A stretch of DNA of 30,373 nt from an uncultured Bacteroidales bacterium (GTDB lineage: Bacteria > Bacteroidota > Bacteroidia > Bacteroidales > UBA932): the NCBI GenBank assembly GCA_937901105.1, contig CALCHD010000167.1:1-30373 (forward strand), in the 5' to 3' direction. Positions 1 through 7,180 of the stretch are shown here, piece by piece. The notes beneath the pieces were generated by a model, which saw nothing but the letters and a program-made list of their open reading frames with translations, did no database searches and was not told where the DNA came from. The position numbers were made by a program, and so were the translations under genes. Numbering within the stretch: position 1 is the stretch's first letter; each line of letters begins with the position of its first letter.

Positions 1-1
1 A

Positions 2-1555
2 GACAGTGCCCAGAAGAAAGTTACTCTCAGCAGTATAGTTAATTCCATCACTATCAAGAATACCGAACTTTATAAGTTGGATGATGTTAAAGCCATGGTT
101 GATCATTGTTATGATGGACCTTCTGAACTCATTAAAGAAAAAAGAAATGACATTTTTCAGGCATTGAATTTAAAGACAATTGGAAAAATTGTGGCTAAAA
201 GCTCAAATTGTAATTTTTATTTTCTGTCAGATGATGAGGAAAAGAATATAACAGGCGCATTGAATTTGCTTGAAGACAAAATTGTACGCACAAAAGTCGG
301 TGACAATTCCTTTGTTTACATACATGCCCGCAAAGATGCAAACAATGAGATATTTGACCATTATTCACAATATAATGGTTCTTCCCGACAGATGCCTTTC
401 AAGGTGATAGACTCTGCTTATTTGTCTGTTCAGTCATTAAAATATGATGAGAGGGCATTACCGGTCAATTGTGTGAAACCAGATCCTGTAACTGGATTGG
501 TAGATACTCCTTTTACCGCACTCATAGTAGGTTTTGGCACAACGGGACAAGAGGTATTCAAGTTTTTGTATGAATTTTCTGCATTTGTGGATTCAAATCA
601 TAAAAAAAGTCCCTTCAAATGTTATGCGATTGATGAAAAAATGGGTAAGATAGAAGGATATATTAGAGAAATAATGCCTGCTATCACCAAAAATGAGTTG
701 GAACTTATACAGACATCTGTCAATTCAGAGCTCTTCTGGAATAAGATCAACAGTATAATATCAGATCTCAATTATGTAGTCATAAATTTGAATGATGACA
801 ATTTGGGACTATCACTTGCTATAAATATCTTCAAGTGTGCTCTTATGAAACGCCCGGCATCCAACCCTATGTTAAAAATTATGTTGAGATGCTACAAGAA
901 TAGCAATGAGGAGCGTATGGCGACAATTGAGGATGCTCTCAATAAATCTGTAGAGGGGGCTAATGTGGAAATAAGGATATTTGGAAAAGAAGAGCAGATA
1001 TATACTTGCAGTAATATTATTTCTGAGGATACTTTGATTGAGGCTAAGGAATTTAACAGAATTTATGAGAAGTCAGACTTAAGTGCAGATGATCAATGGA
1101 AATCGAATTTTGGTAAAGAGCAGATTGCTAAAGTTATGGATAAACACAAAATATCCCGTTATCATGCCATTTATGACATAAATCGTAGAGCTTATCAGAA
1201 TATAGCCAATGCATTGCATGCAACTACTAAAATGACATTGATGGGCTTTAAAACAAATGAGGTGTCAGATGAGCGTCTGAAATTATTTTATGGATATGTA
1301 AATTCCAGGGATGATTATAAAACCAATTATAAAAAATGCGGCGACAAAGACCATGAATTGTTGATTAATATTGCCAGGGTAGAACATGAAAGATGGATTG
1401 CATCCCATAAACTTATGGGTTTCACATATGCAGCGGATAACTGTATTGAAAAGAAACAGCATAAATATTTGTGTTCATGGGATGAGTTGGGAGAAAATAT
1501 AAAGTCATATGACTGCAATGTTGTAGATACAACCATCAAAATGCGTTATAAGTAA
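2..1555 (+). CDS. RyR-domain protein with Rossmann/TrkA-N-like domain (5' partial)
   Basis: The reading frame is open to the left edge, so the true start lies outside the window. The TTG at 77 that would give 492 residues is probably internal. Counting from it, a glycine-rich Rossmann nucleotide-binding loop (VGFGTTGQE) sits near residues 150-158, as in TrkA-N/NAD-binding domains. The C-terminal 65 or so residues carry the RyR-domain signature: ARVEHERW, then a Gly-Phe turn, then a lysine/histidine-rich segment and a final acidic helix. Bacterial RyR domains are predicted, from published comparative genomics, to bind nucleotide-type ligands. The fusion therefore suggests a cytoplasmic ligand sensor rather than a channel. 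No signal peptide or membrane segment is visible in the part present. A strong hairpin follows the stop. The RyR call is a motif judgement; the exact ligand is unknown. Confidence 0.7.
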   Translation, partial: DSAQKKVTLSSIVNSITIKNTELYKLDDVKAMVDHCYDGPSELIKEKRNDIFQALNLKTIGKIVAKSSNCNFYFLSDDEEKNITGALNLLEDKIVRTKVGDNSFVYIHARKDANNEIFDHYSQYNGSSRQMPFKVIDSAYLSVQSLKYDERALPVNCVKPDPVTGLVDTPFTALIVGFGTTGQEVFKFLYEFSAFVDSNHKKSPFKCYAIDEKMGKIEGYIREIMPAITKNELELIQTSVNSELFWNKINSIISDLNYVVINLNDDNLGLSLAINIFKCALMKRPASNPMLKIMLRCYKNSNEERMATIEDALNKSVEGANVEIRIFGKEEQIYTCSNIISEDTLIEAKEFNRIYEKSDLSADDQWKSNFGKEQIAKVMDKHKISRYHAIYDINRRAYQNIANALHATTKMTLMGFKTNEVSDERLKLFYGYVNSRDDYKTNYKKCGDKDHELLINIARVEHERWIASHKLMGFTYAADNCIEKKQHKYLCSWDELGENIKSYDCNVVDTTIKMRYK

Positions 1556-1577
1556 TTTACTTGTGATCCAATATAGT

Positions 1578-1614
1578 AATGGAGTCCTTTCTGTTATCCA
1601 GAAAGGACTCCATT
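1578..1614. terminator. Bidirectional terminator between convergent genes
   Basis: A perfect 16-bp inverted repeat (1578-1593 and 1599-1614) encloses a 5-nt loop. It lies between the stop codons of two convergent genes. The stem begins AATGG and ends CCATT, followed by an AT-rich tail, so it can terminate transcription from both sides. Confidence 0.85.
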
Positions 1615-1617
1615 TAT

Positions 1618-2355
1618 TTATACCTTTTCTCGTTCTGATTTGTAACTGTCATATACAACTTTCATTTCTGTATCTATGCAATGAGCCATCATATAATCAA
1701 ACTTCAATCTTGATTCTACTGAACCGCGTGCCATTATAGATGCTTCAACCAATCTTCCTGTTTTATGACCTGTTTTAAATGGGACACTGATACCGTTTGT
1801 CATTTTTGAGAGTTCCTTGTACCAAGGAGAATCTGTAATTGTAACGGTGTCTATCTTTATTTTCATTTCAGCTGCTTTTTCCGCCTCTTTGCGCCAATCA
1901 ATCTGATTCCCTACAACATAGTCTTTGTAAGTGTAGCCAAGAGGGTGAGGATCTGCATCTGAGATAAGCAGGATTGCTTTTACAGAGTCTTCTCTCCAGG
2001 GCGTTTCCTCTACTATTTTCTTTATTACAAGTTCATAGAATTCATCACCATCTCCACCACTGGTATCTTTAGACTCAAGAACAAATTTGATGATGTCATT
2101 TTCGTTGTTTGTAGGCATAAGACACTGGTAAGCATCTCCAAATTCCTGTGCGTTTTTCATGTCGCAGTAGTCTCCAAATGCTACAATTCCCAGACGGAGG
2201 TTTTTGTTTGTCTTGAAAAGACGTGGAATGAGTTCCGACACTTCCTTTCTTACAGCACCTATATATTCAGCCATTGATCCAGTTGTGTCAAATGCGATAA
2301 CCATATCAAGGATACCGTCCTCTTTCTCTTTCTTCCAAAAATCTTTCAGTTCCAT
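1618..2355 (-). CDS. Cytoplasmic von Willebrand factor A (vWA) domain protein
   Basis: Almost the whole 245-residue protein is a single vWA domain. The metal-ion-dependent adhesion site is clear: D23-T-T-G-S27 after a hydrophobic strand, then a Thr in the DTSGGDGDE segment, then an Asp in LLISDADPH. The GGDGDE stretch resembles vWA domains found near alpha-kinases and Ter-type systems. There is no signal peptide or transmembrane helix, so it is probably a cytoplasmic metal-dependent scaffold. The gene is convergent with the RyR-domain gene and divergent from the 133-aa gene at 2487. Its leader ends ACATT, an A-run, then AAAGACT before the ATG, much like the leader of the gene at 23877. The vWA fold is secure; the partner is unknown. 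Confidence 0.85.
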   Translation of the reverse strand: MELKDFWKKEKEDGILDMVIAFDTTGSMAEYIGAVRKEVSELIPRLFKTNKNLRLGIVAFGDYCDMKNAQEFGDAYQCLMPTNNENDIIKFVLESKDTSGGDGDEFYELVIKKIVEETPWREDSVKAILLISDADPHPLGYTYKDYVVGNQIDWRKEAEKAAEMKIKIDTVTITDSPWYKELSKMTNGISVPFKTGHKTGRLVEASIMARGSVESRLKFDYMMAHCIDTEMKVVYDSYKSEREKV

Positions 2356-2435
2356 AGTCTTTAATTTTTTAATGTGAGTTTTTTGTTTTGTATAAAGAGT
2401 AAGGATTGAGTGAATATCTATCGGGAATAATTCAT

Positions 2436-2443
2436 TATTTTTG
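2436..2443 (+). promoter_or_regulatory. Candidate Bacteroidota -7 box
   Basis: TATTTTTG matches the TAnnTTTG consensus and lies 43 bp before the ATG at 2487. No good -33 TTG is found at the usual spacing (the nearest is at 2406-2408), so the call is weak. Confidence 0.3.
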
Positions 2444-2486
2444 TGAGTAAGTAAATCATTTTATATCCATTTTCAACTTAAATTAT

Positions 2487-2888
2487 ATGAATGCATCAAT
2501 TACATATGATGAGATTGCGGAGTTTATTGAAAGGAAGTTTATGATACGCCCTAAGCTTGCTGTAGTAAGTGAAAAGATTTTAGATGTAAGTTATCGCCCT
2601 GGATTATTCTTGCCTGCTATAAGTGTAAAGTTCCATATTGAAGGAATATATAAGGATTTTATATGTCTTTCATATGATTGCGGAACAGCTGCTTCATTGA
2701 TGATTACTGGTGTTGTTGCCTATCTTGAGGAAAAGATTCCAAATGGCGTAGAGGTTAATACAATTGAGAAACGTGTTAACATATATCTGAACCGTTTCAA
2801 ACAAATTGAGAAGGCTTTTGAATATGTGGCATTGAATGACATATCATTTGATAATAACTCTGCATACATTTCTTTTGCTATAGTATAG
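2487..2888 (+). CDS. Hypothetical protein, 133 aa
   Basis: I do not recognise this family. The protein is soluble, with no signal peptide and no convincing transmembrane helix. It has an N-terminal helix (residues 5-20), a beta-rich centre (about 40-65), and an amphipathic helix rich in Lys and Glu (about 75-115). A single-gene unit is likely: it starts in the divergent spacer shared with the vWA gene and is closed by a strong terminator at 2925-2958. The stop codon lies in a short tandem repeat of TATAG (about 2879-2897). ATG 2487 is the first start in the frame after the divergent spacer. Confidence 0.65.
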   Translation: MNASITYDEIAEFIERKFMIRPKLAVVSEKILDVSYRPGLFLPAISVKFHIEGIYKDFICLSYDCGTAASLMITGVVAYLEEKIPNGVEVNTIEKRVNIYLNRFKQIEKAFEYVALNDISFDNNSAYISFAIV

Positions 2889-2924
2889 TATAGTATCTGG
2901 ATTTTCAATGTTGGAAAATGTAAG

Positions 2925-2958
2925 AAAGAGAGGATGAAAATATCCTCTCTTTTTTTTT
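2925..2958 (+). terminator. Rho-independent terminator
   Basis: An 11-bp stem (2925-2935 with 2942-2952) has a 6-nt loop and runs directly into a T tract. It lies 37 bp after the stop codon of the 133-aa gene. Confidence 0.85.
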
Positions 2959-3017
2959 GTGATAGATTTTTCCCGGAATTGTCTCTTTATAACAAATGAA
3001 CGGTAAATTTTAGTGAT

Positions 3018-3445
3018 ATGTTGATTACAATTTCTCTTTTGGTTCTAGCTTATATGATTATGGGCAAGAATCCCAAACCGCTTTTGGATAGTATAAAGAA
3101 CATTGATTGGCGTGAAAAAATTAATGCATTGAAGGATAAAATGCATCCATGGGCTATTAAGGCAGGTCGTACCGCATCACGTCCATTGCTCCAGTTCTAT
3201 TATGTGATGGACGATGATAGTACTTCAGTAATGGATAGAGTACTCATATATGCGTCAATAATCTATACAATAATCCCTGTAGACTTTCTTCACGTGCGGT
3301 TTTTAAGTTTTTGGGAGTGATGGATGATGGGCTTGCAATACTTTATGTATATAAAAAGATAAGAGGCAAGATTACTACTGAAATCAACGCTAAAGTTGAG
3401 GATACGCTCAATGACTGGTTTGGTATGGAGTATGAAATAGTATAA
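3018..3445 (+). pseudogene. DUF1232 (YkvA-like) membrane protein, frameshifted
   Basis: The first frame encodes 100 residues with an N-terminal hydrophobic segment (residues 1-15) and the start of a DUF1232 core (IIYTIIPVDFL), then reads off into an unrelated tail at a stop at 3318-3320. Shifting frame near 3288-3293 (one missing base, as if CC had become C) restores the expected family continuation: PRAVFKFLGVMDDGLAILY, ending at the TAA 3443-3445. The repaired protein would be about 142 residues and would contain the family's Pro-Asp...Gly-x-x-Asp-Asp pattern. This may be a real inactivation or a sequencing error. It sits 22 bp before a WG-repeat gene and may share its transcript. Confidence 0.8.
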
Positions 3446-3467
3446 TGCTTAAACAAAAATAAAGACA

Positions 3468-4649
3468 ATGAAAAAAACTGTTTCTTTAAAACTCTTCTGC
3501 ACAGTGGTGTGGAGGAGTTTCCGCCAGGTAATGAGACGCTTGGCAAGACTTTTTGGTTATGAAGCATCTGACCGTTATATGAAAAACATCTGGAAAGTTA
3601 CTGTTGGATGTATGTGTACTGTAATTACAATCTTTTCATTGATGTTTTTATATGTGTTTGTAGATGAGATTGTGATGGATGAGTGGTACCGTGTAGCCAG
3701 GCGAGTTGCATGCATTGGTACCCCAAGTGAGGAGTCTCATTTGAGCAATCATATCACATTTAAGAAATATGGTAACAAGACCAGAATAGTGAATGAGGTT
3801 ACTGGAGAAGTTATAATGAAGAATGTGGAGAACGTTGTGACTCCAGCAGACAAAAGTGACACTCTTGCGGTATTCTTCAAAGATGACAAGCGAGGTTATC
3901 TTAATCGTAATACCGGAAAAGTTGTAATACCCGCCAAATACAGCAGTGCGTGGATTTTTTCAGAGGGCTTGGCAGCTGTAGTTGAGGAGGGAGAACTCAA
4001 GTTTATAGACCACTGCGGAAATACAGTTATCTCCAAAGGATTTGAGCCTTCATTTATGGACGACAGTTATGTGTTCAAAAACGGCTATTGCTTTGTGAGG
4101 GATAAAAAGAGCGGATTACTAGGCGCTATTGATACTTCAGGTAATTGGGTTATAGAGCCGTCATTCTCATTTGTGTACTATATTGGGGATTATATTCAGG
4201 TAAATAAAGACCTTGTTGAGGGCCTTTATACAAAAGATCTGCAGGAAGTACTTCCGCTTGAATACAGCGATATCAGCATCCACTTGGGCTGCAAAACAAT
4301 TCTTGCCAGAAAAGGGATAGATGGTCCAAAACTTTATGACCTTGATATGAACCTTTTGTCAGACTTTGTAGTGGATGACGCAAGGAATGTAGTATACTAT
4401 ACCGGTGAGGAAAGAACATTTATAGATGATGATGGCGATGAGGTGACAGAAAAAGTCTATAAGATTGCCAACAGCAAAGTGTATAGAGTATCCACCCCGG
4501 GCACCAGAGATACCTACGGTTTAATGTCAAAGCAGGGCAAAAGGCTCACCCCTCCAATCTATGATGGAATCACAGCCATTGCTCCCGACAGATACTTGTG
4601 TTCACCGCATGGAGTTGTCCTGGATGATGCAGGACAAATTGTAAAATAA
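3468..4649 (+). CDS. Membrane-anchored WG-repeat protein (copy 1)
   Basis: The protein has 393 residues. A basic N-terminal region is followed by one transmembrane helix (about residues 43-64). The rest is a series of WG-type repeats, with units such as KRGYLNRNTGKVVIPAKY, GELKFIDHCGNTVI and LGAIDTSGNWVIEPSF. WG repeats form beta-rich interaction surfaces of unknown biochemical role. N-terminal Arg/Lys richness suggests the N-terminus is inside and the repeats are periplasmic. It has a near duplicate at 21416-22594. The first 88 residues differ at one position and the last 140 or so at one position, while the middle is clearly diverged. It follows the frameshifted DUF1232 gene by 22 bp. Confidence 0.85.
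   Translation: MKKTVSLKLFCTVVWRSFRQVMRRLARLFGYEASDRYMKNIWKVTVGCMCTVITIFSLMFLYVFVDEIVMDEWYRVARRVACIGTPSEESHLSNHITFKKYGNKTRIVNEVTGEVIMKNVENVVTPADKSDTLAVFFKDDKRGYLNRNTGKVVIPAKYSSAWIFSEGLAAVVEEGELKFIDHCGNTVISKGFEPSFMDDSYVFKNGYCFVRDKKSGLLGAIDTSGNWVIEPSFSFVYYIGDYIQVNKDLVEGLYTKDLQEVLPLEYSDISIHLGCKTILARKGIDGPKLYDLDMNLLSDFVVDDARNVVYYTGEERTFIDDDGDEVTEKVYKIANSKVYRVSTPGTRDTYGLMSKQGKRLTPPIYDGITAIAPDRYLCSPHGVVLDDAGQIVK
3522..3694 (+). repeat. Long direct repeat, 5' block (copy 1)
   Basis: This 173-bp stretch is identical, base for base, to 21470-21642. It encodes the transmembrane region of the WG-repeat protein. No synonymous differences occur inside it, while flanking sequence diverges. Confidence 0.85.
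4341..4463 (+). repeat. Long direct repeat, 3' block (copy 1)
   Basis: This 123-bp stretch is identical to 22286-22408, in the C-terminal part of the WG-repeat genes. Looser similarity continues about 35 bp past the stop codon into non-coding DNA. Confidence 0.85.
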
Positions 4650-4771
4650 TGCTGCAGACTGATATGTCCCCAAGGTTGTCTTATGATATACTTGTTAAAG
4701 ATAGTAATGATATTACGCTGGCCAGAAAAAATAATATACAATTCATTTATACGCAATAATTATGTGAGGTG

Positions 4772-4801
4772 TTGATTAGTATTTTATTTTTCATAACTTT
4801 G
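4772..4801 (+). promoter_or_regulatory. Bacteroidota-type promoter of the 4854 gene
   Basis: TTG at 4772-4774 and TAACTTTG at 4794-4801 are separated by 19 bp. This is a good match to the -33 TTTG / -7 TAnnTTTG promoter of Bacteroidota. The predicted transcript would start near 4808, giving a leader of about 45 nt before the ATG at 4854. It is the best promoter match I found in the window and may drive the envelope gene block. Confidence 0.6.
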
Positions 4802-4853
4802 TAATTAAGATCATTCTTCAAAGCAATTATATCATTTTAATATCTATACAAAC

Positions 4854-5538
4854 ATGAAAAAACTACTGTTTATGGCTATTGCTGCATTTTTGATGGTGGG
4901 CGTAGCAGGAAATTCTCAGTCTAAAAAGCAGCTTAAGGGTATTCAGAAAATGGCTGTTGCTGCAGCAAAGAAAGATAAAAAAGATGGATTTACTAACCTG
5001 GAGATGGGAAGCACTGAGTTTTTGTTTGAAAAATACCTTACAAAAACTACTATTGCTGCAGATGGAGAAAAACCTATGAAGGGTCTGGTAGGGGTTGCGT
5101 ATAACGTCTCTTCTTTGAACTTGGCCAAACAGAATGCAATACAGAATGCTATTGTTGAGTATGCGAACCAGCGTTCTGGAATGATTAAAGGTAGAGCAGT
5201 TTCTGAAATGGTTAATAAATCGGAGAAGCAGGTTGATGATTTTATTGCTGCTTATGAGAGAATACTTGTACATAAGATTACTGGTGAGTTGCAGGTGGAG
5301 GTTACAGTATATAGAGAAAAAAGAAAGAAACTACTCGACATAATTTGCTAAAATAGCACAACCTCCCAATAGAGAAAAAAGAAAGATGTTTGATGTTAAG
5401 GTCTACTGTGTAGTAGATTGGGAGGCTGCAAGACAAGCTAATGCTGAGGCTTTGAAGCAGGCGCTAGAGGAGCAGGAGCTTTATCATGAGTTTGGAACAA
5501 GAGCATCTGAGTGGATTGACGAAGGTCTTGTAGATTAA
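4854..5538 (+). pseudogene. Secreted LPP20-like protein, disrupted by a 58-bp insertion
   Basis: The ATG at 4854 opens a protein with a signal peptide (KKLLFMAIAAFLMVG, cleavage near residue 20) and a region like the LPP20 family (LAKQNAIQNAIVEYANQ). The frame ends at 5351 after a sudden nonsense tail (KKLLDIIC). A 17-bp sequence at 5311-5327 is repeated exactly at 5369-5385. Removing one repeat unit plus the 41 bp between (58 bp) restores a continuous frame: ...TVYREKRKMFDVKVYCVVDW..., ending at the TAA 5536-5538. The original protein would have about 208 residues. The second frame could restart at ATG 5386 and make a 50-residue fragment. The product is probably lost or truncated. It sits just upstream of the envelope operon, whose second gene is also LPP20-like. 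Confidence 0.75.
5311..5385 (+). repeat. 17-bp direct repeat flanking an inserted 41-bp segment
   Basis: The repeat ATAGAGAAAAAAGAAAG occurs at 5311-5327 and 5369-5385. The 58-bp unit (one repeat plus 41 bp) shifts the reading frame by one. The inserted segment ends with CCTCCCAAT, which is the reverse complement of ATTGGGAGG found about 50 bp downstream, so part of it may have come from an inverted copy. Confidence 0.8.
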
Positions 5539-5563
5539 TTTAGAGTATTTGATTTTTAATTTA

Positions 5564-5597
5564 TGTGCATACAGTTCTATTTTGAGCTGTATGCATA
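5564..5597 (+). other. Hairpin before the transglutaminase-like gene
   Basis: An 11-bp stem containing one G:T pair (5564-5574 with 5587-5597; core TGCATACAG / CTGTATGCA) has a 12-nt loop. It lies after the broken gene's stop and 11 bp before ATG 5609. It has only a poor T tract, so it may be a weak terminator, a processing site or a leader structure. If it lies in the leader it favours ATG 5609 over the earlier in-frame starts at 5549 and 5591. Confidence 0.5.
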
Positions 5598-5608
5598 CTG
5601 TTTTAGTT

Positions 5609-7180
5609 ATGAGGAGCAATTTCAGAATTTTAGTGGCTGTCTTTTTCTCATTATGGATTTGCGGAACTGTTTCTGCCCAATCCAAATCTGAGAATGATGA
5701 GTTTGAAAGGTATGCAAGGAGGATGAACAAACAGTTCAATGCTGCCCGTGATGCTTATAATACCCAATATGAGGCCTATAGAAATAAAATTAACAGGCAG
5801 TTTGCTTCCTATCTTGAGAAAGAGTGGAAAAAAATTACTTTGCTGGATCCAGTTCAGAGTCCTTTGATGCCTGAACCTGAATTTGAAAAGCCCTCTGATG
5901 ACAATAGACTGCTTCCTAGCAGGGTACCTACTGTAGAACCTGTTGATGTTCTTCCTCCAAAACCTATAATTCCGTTTAAATCAAAACCCGTTGTTCCTAT
6001 AAATCTTCTTCCCGACAATCCTAGAATTGTGGTTGTGCCGGATGATGTGATAGTAGAAGAGCCACAGGAACCGCAAAAACCTGATGTAACCCCAGAGCAT
6101 TCGGTTAGTTTTATGTACCTTGCAAATAATGTGCAGGTAAGAGTCCCTTCTGATGCGGCAGATAGAATATCTCTGGGGAATTATAAGAGCGGAGAACTCT
6201 CTAAGGCGTGGAATAAATTGTCGGGAGAAAATTATAATTCAATGTTAGTAGACTGCTTATGCTTAAGGGAGTCTTTGCAGTTGTGCGATTGGGCTTTCTA
6301 CCAGTTCCTGCTAGAGTTTACAAAGGCTTATTATGGCAATGAAAAGTCTTCTGAGGCAGTATTGACACAGGCATATGTGCTTTCTCAATTTGGTTATAAG
6401 GTGAGGCTTGCTTCTTGCAATAGCCAGTTGCATGTGCTGATTGCCTATACAGATGAGATTTATGCTGTTCCTTATTTTATAGTTGATGGCATTAAGTTTT
6501 ATGCTTTCACTATTCCTTCTTCAACAAGTATTCACTTCTGTGATTTCAAGTTCCCTGGAGAGAAGGCTTCATCGGCAGCCCTTAACAGTTTGCCGGTAGT
6601 TCCTGCAGCCAATACTGCCAAAAAAACATTCCGTTCCAAGAGATTTGAAAATCTTTCTGCAGATATAGTGGCAAATAAGAATCTCATTGGATTTTATGAT
6701 AGTTATCCATCATGCAGATGGGATATTAAGGCTAAGGCTTCTTTGAGTAAAAATATAAAGGACCAGTTATATCCGGTGCTGAAAAAAGAGATAAAAGATA
6801 AGTCTGAGGAGGAGGCTGCCAATATCCTGATAAATTTTGTGCAGACGGCTTTTGAATATATGACAGATGATAAGCAGTTTGGATGTGAGAAGGCTTTTTT
6901 TGGAGATGAGCTTTTCTTTTATCCGTATAGTGACTGTGAAGACAGGTCTGTACTATATGCCATTTTGGTTAGAGAGCTTCTTAATTTGGATGTTGTATTG
7001 TTGGAGTATCCTACTCACTTGGCTACAGCTGTGAAATTCAATGATGGTGTTACGGGTGACCACTTTATCATAGACGGTAAAAAGTATGTAGTATGTGATC
7101 CTACTTATATAGGGGCATCTATAGGTGAGTCTATGCCATCTATGAGAAATGTACAAGCTACGGTAATAAGAGTTAAGTAA
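5609..7180 (+). CDS. Secreted transglutaminase-like cysteine protein
   Basis: ATG 5609 is chosen because it begins an ordinary signal peptide (FRILVAVFFSLWICG, cleavage after SAQ). The frame is open back to a TTG at 5549. The mature protein starts with a charged coiled segment, then a long Pro/Val/Glu-rich linker (about residues 65-165), then a globular part. The C-terminal transglutaminase-like domain shows the expected triad in order: Cys443 (DCEDRS), His470 (PTHLAT) and Asp497 (CDPTY). Such domains in bacteria are usually peptidases or amidases, not cross-linkers. The stop overlaps the next start by one base (TAATG), so translation is probably coupled with the LPP20/NTF2-like gene. Its substrate may be one of the co-encoded surface proteins. 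Confidence 0.8.
   Translation: MRSNFRILVAVFFSLWICGTVSAQSKSENDEFERYARRMNKQFNAARDAYNTQYEAYRNKINRQFASYLEKEWKKITLLDPVQSPLMPEPEFEKPSDDNRLLPSRVPTVEPVDVLPPKPIIPFKSKPVVPINLLPDNPRIVVVPDDVIVEEPQEPQKPDVTPEHSVSFMYLANNVQVRVPSDAADRISLGNYKSGELSKAWNKLSGENYNSMLVDCLCLRESLQLCDWAFYQFLLEFTKAYYGNEKSSEAVLTQAYVLSQFGYKVRLASCNSQLHVLIAYTDEIYAVPYFIVDGIKFYAFTIPSSTSIHFCDFKFPGEKASSAALNSLPVVPAANTAKKTFRSKRFENLSADIVANKNLIGFYDSYPSCRWDIKAKASLSKNIKDQLYPVLKKEIKDKSEEEAANILINFVQTAFEYMTDDKQFGCEKAFFGDELFFYPYSDCEDRSVLYAILVRELLNLDVVLLEYPTHLATAVKFNDGVTGDHFIIDGKKYVVCDPTYIGASIGESMPSMRNVQATVIRVK

Noticed and set aside
1327..1539. Reading frames on the opposite strand of many genes (for example 1327-1539, 14632-14925, 25548-25862)
   Set aside because: They lie inside well-supported genes, show no domain or start context and are shadows of AT-rich coding DNA.
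2879..2897. TATAG tandem repeat at the end of the 133-aa gene as a phase-variable tract
   Set aside because: Only about three units, at the stop codon; too short to support phase variation.
4649..4759. 36-aa reading frame that overlaps the stop of WG copy 1 (TAATG)
   Set aside because: A similar start follows copy 2 at 22594, but the two peptides agree only over the first few codons, where the DNA is still part of the repeat. No family is recognisable, so it is probably chance.
5386..5538. Independent 50-aa gene
   Set aside because: Its sequence continues the frame of the upstream secreted protein once the 58-bp unit is removed, so it is treated as the broken end of that gene.
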